A stretch of DNA of 39,663 nucleotides from Spirochaetia bacterium (lineage in GTDB: Bacteria > Spirochaetota > Spirochaetia > Treponematales > Treponemataceae), in the NCBI GenBank assembly GCA_900769325.1, contig CAAGGF010000026.1, positions 1 to 39,663 of the forward strand, read 5' to 3'. A program made the translations under genes and the position numbers. Each line of letters begins with the position of its first letter. The first letter of the stretch is position 1. The notes beneath the pieces were generated by a model, which made no database searches, was not told where the DNA came from, and saw only the letters and a program-made list of their open reading frames with translations. Shown here in pieces: positions 26,308 through 34,021 of this stretch.

Positions 26308-27243
26308 ATGAATATAAAGAAAATTCTTTCTGTTGTTTTAATCTCTTCTTTTTCGTTTTTAAGTTTTGCACAGGAATCTGAAAACGACGATATTTTTAAA
26401 AATCAGGGCGTTCAGAAAAACGATTTTTACGAAATCACTGTGGAACCGTCAAATAAGGAAATCAGCAGCGGAATCTCAAAATATTTTGAAGAAGTAAAAC
26501 AAAAAAAATTAAACATTTACAAACGCCTTGAAAACGAGCGAAACAAATTAAATTCTGCAAAAAAATCTGTAAACGCTGCAAAAGAAAATCAAAAATCTGC
26601 TTTAGAAAAAAAGAAAGAATCATTAAAAAATCCAAAACCAAATAATAAGGCTTCAGAACAGCCTAAAAATGCTGAAAAACCTTCTTCTCAAAAACCAAAA
26701 AAATCTAATTCAAAAGTACAAAAACAAAAAGACAAAATTCAAGAGCCTCAAGAAGTGCAGAAAGTTCAAGAACCTTTGACTGTCGAAGAAGCAGGGCAAA
26801 AAATGGATGAAACTATCGGTTTGCGTGAAAAATTTATTGCCTGCGGAATGGATTACAAAGGCACTCAGTATGTTTGGGGCGGAAAATCTCCTGTTCCTGG
26901 GTTTGACTGTTCAGGGCTTATAACTTTTGCTGCAAAAAAAAGTCTGGATCTCGATTTAAAAGGAAACGCACAGGACATTTACAATCAGACAAAACCTGTT
27001 CCGCTCAGTGAAGCACTTCCTGGTGATTTAATTTTCTTTAAAGGCGATTCAGATACGCGAATAACACATGTCGGAATTTATCTTGGCAAAAATCCTGGAA
27101 AAAACGACTTCGGAAATCAAAATTTATTCTTAAATGCCGCAAGCGGAGGTCCTCGAACAGGCGTAATCGTCAGCGGATTGAACGAAAATTACTGGAAAAA
27201 AACATTTTACGGCTGCACAAAAATTCTTGATTCAATAGAATAA
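26308..27243 (+). CDS. Exported NlpC/P60 cell-wall hydrolase
   Basis: 311 residues. A signal peptide (about 1-20, ending SFA) leads to a helical Lys-rich linker (about 45-160) with a coiled-coil part and a Pro/Lys/Gln tail. The C-terminal NlpC/P60 domain (about 170-311) follows. The catalytic Cys201 is in FDCSGLI and His254 in ITHVGIYLG. The third position is Asn in FLNAASGG, one of the residues the family accepts. Such enzymes cut peptide stems of peptidoglycan, commonly D-Glu-diamino acid bonds. GGAGG before 26308 fixes the start. It sits behind the LpoB cluster, again an envelope function. Confidence 0.85.
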   Translation: MNIKKILSVVLISSFSFLSFAQESENDDIFKNQGVQKNDFYEITVEPSNKEISSGISKYFEEVKQKKLNIYKRLENERNKLNSAKKSVNAAKENQKSALEKKKESLKNPKPNNKASEQPKNAEKPSSQKPKKSNSKVQKQKDKIQEPQEVQKVQEPLTVEEAGQKMDETIGLREKFIACGMDYKGTQYVWGGKSPVPGFDCSGLITFAAKKSLDLDLKGNAQDIYNQTKPVPLSEALPGDLIFFKGDSDTRITHVGIYLGKNPGKNDFGNQNLFLNAASGGPRTGVIVSGLNENYWKKTFYGCTKILDSIE

Positions 27244-27262
27244 TAGAATTTCCGCTTTCAAA

Positions 27263-27736
27263 ATGACAGTTTTTTCAATAATCCTGTATATTTTTATTGC
27301 ACTTTTTATTCTCTTTTTTTTGCTCGTTCGCTATACATCGTTTACAGAATATTTGCAGAATTTTCTGACGGGTTCAATCGACAAACTTGATGCAAAAATC
27401 GAAGAACTCGACAGTCAAATTGCACAAATCGAAGCAGAAGAGTGCCGGAGTGAATATTTAAAACTGAAGCGTTATATCGGAAAAAAAGTTCACAAAGGCT
27501 TTGTCGTGACTGTTGAATTTTCGTTTGAGCACAGGGAATTCAGTTATATTTTGACTTGTTACAAGAATTTTCTTTCGTTCAGGCGAAAAATTGAAAATGA
27601 CCCGGAAGTAAAATTTTCAAAAATGGACGATTTTTATTCGGCAGACCAGATTGACAGCATTTGTTTTGAACGCGACTGGAAAAATCTAAAAGAATGGAAA
27701 ATTGACTGTAAAAAAAATTCAAAAAATCAATCGTAA
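27263..27736 (+). CDS. Small membrane-anchored protein, unknown
   Basis: 157 residues: one N-terminal membrane helix (about 3-24), a short coiled coil (IDKLDAKIEELDSQIAQIEAE) and a cytoplasmic-looking basic/acidic domain with no known motif. It starts 20 bases after the NlpC/P60 gene without a clear ribosome site. It could be cotranscribed with that gene. I do not recognise it. Confidence 0.6.
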   Translation: MTVFSIILYIFIALFILFFLLVRYTSFTEYLQNFLTGSIDKLDAKIEELDSQIAQIEAEECRSEYLKLKRYIGKKVHKGFVVTVEFSFEHREFSYILTCYKNFLSFRRKIENDPEVKFSKMDDFYSADQIDSICFERDWKNLKEWKIDCKKNSKNQS

Positions 27737-27845
27737 TGTGAGTTTTTCAGTTTACTTTATGTTTTTTTGATTTTATAATTTTCTTATTGTTTTACACGGC
27801 GGATGTTCTTCGTTTTTTTTAAGTTTACAAATTTTGTGGGGTATT

Positions 27846-28733
27846 ATGATTTGGCTTATTGGTTGTAAAGGGATGCTTGGAACAGAAATTTCCCGGACTT
27901 TATCAGAAAATAAAATCGATTTTCGCGGCACGGACATCGATGTTGACATAACAGATATTAACGCTTTGGAGAATTTTGCTTTGTCGCTTTCAAATCTTGA
28001 ATTTATCATAAACTGTTCGGCGTACACGGCAGTTGACACGGCCGAAAGTGATGCTGAATTTGCAGAAAAATTGAATGCGGCCGGTCCTGAAAATATTGCA
28101 AAAATCGCAAAAAAATTCGGGGCAAAAATGATTCATATTTCAACTGATTATGTTTTTGACGGTTCTGCAAAAGAGCCTTACACCGAAGAATCTCAGATTT
28201 CTCCAATCGGAGTTTACGGAAAAACAAAAGCAGACGGAGAAAAACGCATTCAGCAGATTTTAAACGAATTTTACATTATCAGAACCGCGTGGCTTTACGG
28301 CTGGGCTGGGAAAAATTTCGTTTACACCATGATAAAAGCGATGAATTCTCACGATTCTATAAAAGTTGTAGGCGACCAAAGGGGAACACCGACTTTTGCA
28401 GGAACTTTAGCGGGTGTAATCTTAAAAATCATTCAGCAGAAAAATGTTCCTTTTGGAATTTATCACTGTACTGATGAAGGTGAAATTTCCTGGTGGGATT
28501 TTGCATGCGAAATAAAAAAACAGGGCGTTCTTTCTTCACTCGTTACAAATTCTTCGTGTGCGGTAAATGAATGTACGACAGCTGATTATCCGACACCGGC
28601 AAAAAGACCTGCGTATTCGGTTTTGAGCAAGCAGAAAATTCAGAAAACTCTTGGAATCACGCTTCCAGATTGGAAAGAGAGTCTAAAAGTCTTCCTTGAA
28701 TCTCCGCTTTTTGACAAAACAAGAATTCAGTAA
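27846..28733 (+). CDS. rfbD: dTDP-4-dehydrorhamnose reductase
   Basis: Short-chain dehydrogenase of the RmlD type, 295 residues. It reduces dTDP-4-keto-L-rhamnose to dTDP-L-rhamnose for surface polysaccharide. The nucleotide-binding loop is GCKGMLG near the start, followed by NCSAYTAVDTAE, STDYVFDG and the catalytic YGKTKADGE (Tyr-X3-Lys). RTAWLYG and the C-terminal KRPAYSVLSKQKI are also typical of RmlD. The start at 27846 has TGGGG in front. No other rml gene is nearby; it stands alone, immediately upstream of the pstS promoter. Confidence 0.88.
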   Translation: MIWLIGCKGMLGTEISRTLSENKIDFRGTDIDVDITDINALENFALSLSNLEFIINCSAYTAVDTAESDAEFAEKLNAAGPENIAKIAKKFGAKMIHISTDYVFDGSAKEPYTEESQISPIGVYGKTKADGEKRIQQILNEFYIIRTAWLYGWAGKNFVYTMIKAMNSHDSIKVVGDQRGTPTFAGTLAGVILKIIQQKNVPFGIYHCTDEGEISWWDFACEIKKQGVLSSLVTNSSCAVNECTTADYPTPAKRPAYSVLSKQKIQKTLGITLPDWKESLKVFLESPLFDKTRIQ

Positions 28734-28743
28734 TCCGGCAGAT

Positions 28744-28782
28744 TTTACACTTTTTTTACATTTTTTTATATTGAAATTAACA
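28744..28782 (+). promoter_or_regulatory. Pho box of pstS
   Basis: TTTACA (28744), TTTACA (28755), TTATAT (28766, weak) and TTAACA (28777) begin exactly 11 bp apart; a further TTTACT stands at 28790. The array ends 43 bases before the pstS ATG, the same arrangement as at pstC. Confidence 0.7.
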
Positions 28783-28825
28783 TATTTATTTTACTTTAAG
28801 GTCAAACAATTTATTCGAGGTAAAT

Positions 28826-29707
28826 ATGAAAAAAATCAATCTAAAAAAATTGGTCGGAATTGCAGTTTCTGCATGTGTTATTTTTTCTGCTTTTACTGGT
28901 TGTACAGAAGAAAAATGGAATAAAAATTCTTCTATCAATGTATTAAGCCGTGAAGACGGTTCAGGAACTCGAGGAGCTTTCATTGAACTGTTCGGTGTTG
29001 AAAAGAAAAACGCTCAGGGTAAAAAAGTTGACTACACGACAGATGAAGCGTCAATCACAAATTCAACAGCCGTAATGCTTACTACAGTTGCCGGAAATAA
29101 ATATGCAATCGGATATGTTTCACTTGGTTCTTTAAGTTCTTCAGTTAAAGCAGTAAAAATTGACGGAGTTAGTGCAACAGTTGATAATATCAACAACGGT
29201 TCTTACAAAATTGCAAGACCTTTCAATGTTGCCGTACGCGATAACCTTTCAAATGCCGCAAAAGATTTCTTGAACTATATTTTAAGCAGTGACGGTCAGA
29301 ATATTATCGCTGCAAACAAATATATTAAAGTTCCTGCAGAAAACTCTTACAAAGCATCAGGTGTTTCTGGAAAAATCGTCGTAGCAGGTTCAAGTTCAGT
29401 TTCTCCTGTAATGGAAAAATTAATCGAAGCATACAAAGCATTGAACCCAAGCGTTCAGATTGAACTTCAAACTTCAGATTCAACAACTGGCGTAATCAAT
29501 GCAATCGACGGAACTTGTGACATCGGAATGGCAAGCCGTGCATTGAAAGCTTCTGAAAAAGAAAAAGGCGTTCGCGAAGTTACAATCGCAATCGACGGAA
29601 TCGCTGTAATCATCAACAACGACAATCCTGTTGAAAGCCTTAAAAAATCTGATGTTGAAGGAATTTTCACTGGAAAAATCAATTCATGGTCAGAATTCGT
29701 AAAATAA
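28826..29707 (+). CDS. pstS: Phosphate-binding protein PstS, circularly permuted
   Basis: 293-residue lipoprotein (lipobox Cys26, AFTGC) that should deliver phosphate to PstCAB. The two halves are in swapped order. Residues about 37-170 (INVLSREDGSGTR, then AIGYVSLGSLSSSVKA and SRPF-like ARPFNV, DFLNYILSSDGQNII) match the C-terminal half of ordinary PstS. Residues about 182-293 (KIVVAGSSSVSPVMEKL, CDIGMASRALK, IAIDGIAVIINNDNP, FTGKINSWSEF) match the N-terminal half. The usual junction, SWSEF...INVLSRED, has become the two ends. Phosphate ligands seem present: Ser189-191, Asp near 231, Arg42 and Ser46-Gly-Thr. Total length equals a normal PstS, so nothing is lost. Regulated by its own Pho box. 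Confidence 0.9.
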   Translation: MKKINLKKLVGIAVSACVIFSAFTGCTEEKWNKNSSINVLSREDGSGTRGAFIELFGVEKKNAQGKKVDYTTDEASITNSTAVMLTTVAGNKYAIGYVSLGSLSSSVKAVKIDGVSATVDNINNGSYKIARPFNVAVRDNLSNAAKDFLNYILSSDGQNIIAANKYIKVPAENSYKASGVSGKIVVAGSSSVSPVMEKLIEAYKALNPSVQIELQTSDSTTGVINAIDGTCDIGMASRALKASEKEKGVREVTIAIDGIAVIINNDNPVESLKKSDVEGIFTGKINSWSEFVK

Positions 29708-29753
29708 AGTCAGAAAAATTAAAACTTCTATAAACTTCTAGATTTTATGACGG

Positions 29754-29804
29754 AAACGGATTTTAATCTGCTTTTTTCAAAGGCGGTTTGAAGTCCGTTT
29801 TTTT
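29754..29804 (+). terminator. Intrinsic terminator after pstS
   Basis: AAACGGA (29754-29760) pairs with TCCGTTT (29794-29800), with an inner CTGC/GCGG pairing, followed by a T-run. Confidence 0.65.
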
Positions 29805-29942
29805 CTTTAAAAAAATTGTTTTTGAATTTATTTTGACAAGTTTTTCATTTTTGTTGAAATAAAAAAAAATCGATAGTAAAATAAAAAATTGGATGGGGAA
29901 ACAACTGCTTCAAAAAATTTATGCCTCATTCTGCGGGGAAAG

Positions 29943-31670
29943 ATGAGTAAAAATCAGTATGAATCAGATTTAATCAATTCAGTTTTCGGAATGTACGCTT
30001 GTATAATGAAGATTACTTTTCCGGATCATCGTTATGAAGTCATAAAAATCAACGACATTGCATCAAAATTTTTCCAGAATCAGGGCGACTGTGTTTCTGC
30101 AATTAATGCAATGGTGGATAATTTCGTTGCATTTCCTTTTAAAAAACAAGTTCAGCAATTTGTAGATTTTAATACGCTTGAAGAACGCATCGACGGCAAA
30201 GAATTTATCAGCACGGAATATTTACGCCCGGACGGAGGCTGGTCAATCGCAAATTTTGTTCCGCACGAACGCTATGATTCCGGCAAAATAAAATCGCTTC
30301 TTCTTTTTATTCAAAACGGCTACAAGGATTTAAACCGTTATAAAGAAGAACAGGAACATTCTCAAATTCAGGAAGACATTGCGTTTGCTTTGAGTACGCG
30401 TTATATTTCAATCTATCATGTCGATTTAAACAAGGATTTATTCACGATTCAGCAGATTACAAAAGGTCTTAGAAACGATGTCGCTGAATTTGCACAAAAG
30501 CCGCAGAGTTTTTCAAATGCAATCAAAAATTATATAAAAATTTTCGTTTCTGATGACGACAAAGATTACATCACGGAAGTTTTTGAAAAAGATTACATAA
30601 TAAACCGTTTTAAAACAGAATCAAATTTTTCTATTCGTTATAAAGTAAAGCCAAATCAGGAAAATCAGGTTTACTTTGAAATTTATTTTGTAAACGCTTC
30701 AAAATCGCAGGATGAAAACATTATGGTTCTTGCGTGGAGATGCGTTGATGAAGTTATGCAGCGTGAACTCGAATATCAAAAATTCTTAAAACTTGAACTT
30801 GATGACATTAATAAAATGTACAAGGAAGTTTTAAAATTTCAGAGTAACGGAATGCTTGCTTTTGATGCGGAATCAAAAGAATTCGTTATGATTAACGATG
30901 CAGCGTACAAAATTTTTGATGTTCCCATAGATGCGACCGAAAAAGAAAAAACTCAGCATTTTAGAAAAAAATGGTCAAGTCAGAACGCAAAAAGAATTTT
31001 TCACGAAATTCTTGCTCTTTCTGTTGATTCTGAACCTTACCGTTTTGAATTTAAAGTTGAACATTCCGATGAAAAAGTTTTAAATATTATGGCACAGGCA
31101 AAAGTCATAGAATCAGAATACAATAAAAAACTGATTTTAATTTCGCTTGTAGACATCACAGAAAAAACTCAGATTCAGGAAAAACTCCGAATTTTGTCAG
31201 AAACAGATTCCCTTACACAAATCCCGAACAGAGCATTCGGTGAAAAACGCATTTCAGAAATTCTCAAAACTGAAGGCGAGGGCATTTTCTGTATTCTCGA
31301 TGTTGACGATTTTAAAAATATAAACGACACTTATGGTCATTCAATCGGGGATGAAGTTTTAAAAACAATTGCAAATACGCTTACAAAATCATTCAGAAAG
31401 CAGGATTTGGTTTTCAGGCTCGGCGGCGATGAATTTGCCGTTTTTGCTGAAGGAATAAAATCAGAGAGAGAGGCTAAAAAATTAGTAACAAAATTCATAA
31501 ATATGCTTGCAAAAGAAGAATTCGGGTATTCTACAAAATTCAAAGTTACGGCAAGCATCGGAATTGCGTTCAGGCTTTTAACCGATGAAACTTTTGATTC
31601 GATTTATGTAAAGGCCGACAGTGCAATGTATCACTGCAAATCTTTGAAAGACATGCAGTTCAGTTTTTAG
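29943..31670 (+). CDS. PAS-like sensor diguanylate cyclase (GGDEF)
   Basis: 575 residues, cytoplasmic, no membrane segment. Two or three PAS-like regions (about 5-130, 150-270 and 290-410) lead to a GGDEF domain. This begins DSLTQIPNRAFGEKRI, has LDVDDFKNINDTYGHSIGDE and an intact GGDEF at 494-498, so it should make cyclic di-GMP from GTP. The inhibitory I-site RKQD stands five residues before GGDEF, so product inhibition is expected. There is no EAL domain. The start at 29943 (MSKNQYES) is supported by GGGGA; an earlier in-frame TTG at 29889 is unlikely. The signal sensed cannot be read from sequence. Confidence 0.88.
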   Translation: MSKNQYESDLINSVFGMYACIMKITFPDHRYEVIKINDIASKFFQNQGDCVSAINAMVDNFVAFPFKKQVQQFVDFNTLEERIDGKEFISTEYLRPDGGWSIANFVPHERYDSGKIKSLLLFIQNGYKDLNRYKEEQEHSQIQEDIAFALSTRYISIYHVDLNKDLFTIQQITKGLRNDVAEFAQKPQSFSNAIKNYIKIFVSDDDKDYITEVFEKDYIINRFKTESNFSIRYKVKPNQENQVYFEIYFVNASKSQDENIMVLAWRCVDEVMQRELEYQKFLKLELDDINKMYKEVLKFQSNGMLAFDAESKEFVMINDAAYKIFDVPIDATEKEKTQHFRKKWSSQNAKRIFHEILALSVDSEPYRFEFKVEHSDEKVLNIMAQAKVIESEYNKKLILISLVDITEKTQIQEKLRILSETDSLTQIPNRAFGEKRISEILKTEGEGIFCILDVDDFKNINDTYGHSIGDEVLKTIANTLTKSFRKQDLVFRLGGDEFAVFAEGIKSEREAKKLVTKFINMLAKEEFGYSTKFKVTASIGIAFRLLTDETFDSIYVKADSAMYHCKSLKDMQFSF

Positions 31671-31692
31671 AATTTTGTTCTCTGGAGGAATT

Positions 31693-31914
31693 ATGCCGCA
31701 CATCACAGTTCAAATGTATCCCGGTCGGGACGATGAATTAAAAAAACGACTTTCAGAAGCTCTCGTAAAAACCGCTTCAGAAGTTTTAAATCGCGGAGCA
31801 GAGCATTTTTCAGTTTCCGTAGAAGATGTTCCGCAAGATGAATGGAACGAAAAAGTCTACAAAAATGCCGTTGACCCGGAAAATAAAACTGTTTTTGTTC
31901 GTCCGGGCTACTGA
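31693..31914 (+). CDS. 4-oxalocrotonate tautomerase-family protein
   Basis: 73 residues. The catalytic proline follows the initiator Met (MPHITVQMYPGR), and the helix (DDELKKRLSEALVKTASEVL) and second strand (HFSVSVEDVPQDEW) fit the family. It is about ten residues longer than the classical 62-residue enzymes. Family members tautomerise keto-enol acids; the substrate is unknown. GGAGG fixes the start, 22 bases after the diguanylate cyclase, so the two may be cotranscribed. Confidence 0.85.
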   Translation: MPHITVQMYPGRDDELKKRLSEALVKTASEVLNRGAEHFSVSVEDVPQDEWNEKVYKNAVDPENKTVFVRPGY

Positions 31915-31921
31915 TTTCTTG

Positions 31922-32049
31922 TTTAAGCGGTTTCTTAAAATTTTTTAAGGGAACTTTAATCTCTTACGCTGTAACTTTCCTCATTTTTTATAGTTTTTTT
32001 GTGTTTTGAAAGTTTTTCAAAGAATTTTTAACTTCTTTAAGCGGTTTCA
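31922..32049. repeat. Two copies of TTTAAGCGGTTTC
   Basis: TTTAAGCGGTTTC occurs near 31923 and again near 32037, about 115 bases apart, in the gap after the tautomerase gene. The first is followed by the AT palindrome CTTAAAATTTTTTAAG (about 31934-31949). No gene is seen in 31915-32098. Confidence 0.45.
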
Positions 32050-32098
32050 AATTGTGCAGAAAAATCTTTCTCAGAATTTATTTTATGCGGAATTTCCA

Positions 32099-32527
32099 AT
32101 GAAGAAAAAACTCTTTTTCTGCTTTTGTGCATTTTTTTCTGTTTTTTATATGCAAACGAAACAAAATTTGACTGTGCACAGCTTTTAAACAGTTATCTTG
32201 AACAAGATTCAACTTCTTCGGATACGCTTGATGCCGGCATTTCTGTGGCTGTTGGCGGAGTGAGCTTGTATTCGGCTTTGAGTTTTCCGCTTGGTTTAGA
32301 AGGTTTTTCGCCGGCTGTTTCAGTTTCGCTGGCGGTAAGTCCGAATTCTTTCAGGAAAAAAGCATTACAAAAGAACAGAATTCTCTTTCTTCAAAGCAGG
32401 AACAGTTAGACATTCAGAAGCGTATGGCGATTATGAAACATCGCTCATTGAGCCTTTAGTTTTAACTGCAAATTTTTACAATAGATTTTTTTTCATTTTC
32501 TATAATCTATCCTCAAAATTTTACTAA
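32099..32527 (+). pseudogene. Frameshifted exported protein
   Basis: The ATG at 32099 starts a signal peptide (MKKKLFFCFCAFF) that runs into a stop after 29 codons. One base more in the T7 tract (32132-32138) or T6 tract (32142-32147) would continue as ...CFLYANETKFDCAQLL, with a good cleavage site after LYA. That second frame runs on as DAGISVAVGGVSLYSALSF to about 32350. There a shift at the A6 tract (32356-32361) would restore the first frame: HYKRTEFSFFKAG to a stop at 32525-32527. The pieces read as one exported, perhaps barrel-like protein of about 140 residues. It may be a decayed gene, an on/off tract, or sequencing error. Confidence 0.5.
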
Positions 32528-32679
32528 AATCTAACATTTTTATAACTGATTTTTTTAAATTCTTAGTAAAATTTTTACATGAATATTTTAAGTTATATCC
32601 AGAAAATAAACTGATTGAAAAATCAAGTTTCTTGAAATTTTGATAATAATGCTTTCAAAATGTTTTGAAAGTTTTATAA

Positions 32680-32745
32680 ACCTATTGATAAGGTAGGTAA
32701 TAATTCATTATTATTGCTTAAAACCTAGTTAATAGGTAGGAATAA
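32680..32745. promoter_or_regulatory. Pair of 23-24-bp direct repeats, possible operator
   Basis: ACCTA...GGTAGGTAATAA (32680-32703) and ACCTA...GGTAGGAATAA (32723-32745) are imperfect direct repeats 43 bp apart. Each holds an inner dyad (CCTA...TAGG). They lie 130-195 bases upstream of the outer-membrane protein gene at 32875. The remaining gap, 32528-32874, shows only AT-rich sequence and the hairpin at 32768. Confidence 0.45.
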
Positions 32746-32767
32746 AGGTTTTCTTTTTTCCTTATGT

Positions 32768-32780
32768 CTTGCGTTGCAGG
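32768..32780 (+). other. Leader hairpin upstream of the outer-membrane protein gene
   Basis: CTTGC-GTT-GCAGG, five pairs including one G-T, with the same GTT loop as the hairpins at 5791 and 21895. It is 95 bases before the ATG at 32875. Confidence 0.4.
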
Positions 32781-32874
32781 CATTTATGATTTCTGCTGCT
32801 TTATATTTCGCTTTTTGTGAAGCAGTAAAAGAACTTATACGAAGGAAGCGTTAAGTTCGGTTGGAGGTTTCAAT

Positions 32875-33942
32875 ATGAAAATTTCTAAAAAAGTGTGGCT
32901 TTCTGCGTTAGCAGGAATTGTTTTGACTTCGGGTGTGAGTGCACAGTCTATAACTCTCACAAATATTTTTGGTGGTGATGGCGACAATCTTTATTCTGAT
33001 GATTTTTTATCATTTACAAAAGATGATGACGGTAATTTGAATAAAGGAAATGTTAATGTTGCAGACAGACTTCAGCTTGATTTCAAAGGTGATAAAATCC
33101 TTGGTCGTGTTCGTCTTGAAGCAAAAACTGGTGCCACAAGTGGAAGATTTAAAGATGGTAATAGCGACCTTCGTCTTCGCGGATTTGTAGGATTTAAACC
33201 ATGGGATTTCCTTACAATCGCAGGCGGAAACAGTTTCTTTACAAAATACAGCATTTCTGCAGCATATCTTGCAGCATCAGATGACCAGGAAAGTCACGGT
33301 AATCTTCTTGATACTAACGGTGCAGGTGTAATCTTTAATTTTGCAGGATTGAAAATTGCAGGTGGAGTTGCAGCAGAAAGCAGACTTAACTTGAATCTTG
33401 CCGCTTCTTACGACATTAAAGATGTTGTTTCTCTTGGATTTACTTTCCAGGATGTAACAACTGAGGCTTTTAGTTTTGCAGGATATGCAGGACTTAACGC
33501 AGTTGAAGACCTTATCTTGAATGTTGGTTATATTTACAATCGTACTGACACTAGTTATCTTGCTTCTGCTGAACAGGCAGTTCAGGCTTCTGCAGGTTAC
33601 ACTTTCAAAGATATCGGACTTACACTTTTAGGAGATTTCCAGACTGGTTTATCTAAAAAATCTGCAAAAACTAACGTGGGCGGTTATACAGAATATGACA
33701 GAGTTCCATTGTATACAAAAGTTGTAGCAGGAATTTCTCCACTTGATAATCTTAATGTAAGCCTTGCATTTACACTTACAGATGGAGGTATAGGTGCTGT
33801 TGGATACAGTTTCTACCCATATATTGATTATGATACAGGTTTAGGAACAATCAGAACTGGTGTAAGATTCAACCTTGAAGATTCTGACTTTGCTGGAATC
33901 GACATTCCTCTTTCATGGACATACAAGTTCAAAATCAAATAA
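32875..33942 (+). CDS. Outer-membrane beta-barrel protein (porin-like)
   Basis: 355 residues. The signal peptide is about 1-23 (ending GVSA), followed by QSITLTNIFGGDGDN. The rest is a regular run of short amphipathic strands separated by Gly/Asn/Asp turns, e.g. RLQLDFKGDKILGRVRLEA, KIAGGVAAESRLNLNLAAS and GYIYNRTD. Its last residues form a strand (PLSWTYKFKIK). This is the pattern of an outer-membrane barrel of roughly 14-18 strands; the exact family is not recognised. GGAGG precedes the ATG. A terminator shared with the convergent Na/Pi gene follows. Its long AT-rich leader with two repeats suggests regulation. Confidence 0.75.
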   Translation: MKISKKVWLSALAGIVLTSGVSAQSITLTNIFGGDGDNLYSDDFLSFTKDDDGNLNKGNVNVADRLQLDFKGDKILGRVRLEAKTGATSGRFKDGNSDLRLRGFVGFKPWDFLTIAGGNSFFTKYSISAAYLAASDDQESHGNLLDTNGAGVIFNFAGLKIAGGVAAESRLNLNLAASYDIKDVVSLGFTFQDVTTEAFSFAGYAGLNAVEDLILNVGYIYNRTDTSYLASAEQAVQASAGYTFKDIGLTLLGDFQTGLSKKSAKTNVGGYTEYDRVPLYTKVVAGISPLDNLNVSLAFTLTDGGIGAVGYSFYPYIDYDTGLGTIRTGVRFNLEDSDFAGIDIPLSWTYKFKIK

Positions 33943-33986
33943 AAATCTTAAAAAGGTAATTTTTTAAGAGAATATTTATCACTAGG

Positions 33987-34021
33987 GGCTGTCTTGCAAG
34001 TTTTGAAAGACAGCCTTTTTT
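33987..34021 (+). terminator. Intrinsic terminator between convergent genes
   Basis: GGCTGTCTT (33987-33995) pairs perfectly with AAGACAGCC (34007-34015), followed by six T. It sits between the outer-membrane protein gene and the convergent Na/Pi transporter gene, whose stop codon it touches. Confidence 0.8.

Noticed and set aside
32531..32579. TAACA/TTTACA motifs upstream of the outer-membrane protein gene as a fifth Pho box
   Set aside because: Only weak hexamers fall in 11-bp phase, and the best TTTACA stands alone, so chance in AT-rich DNA is likelier.
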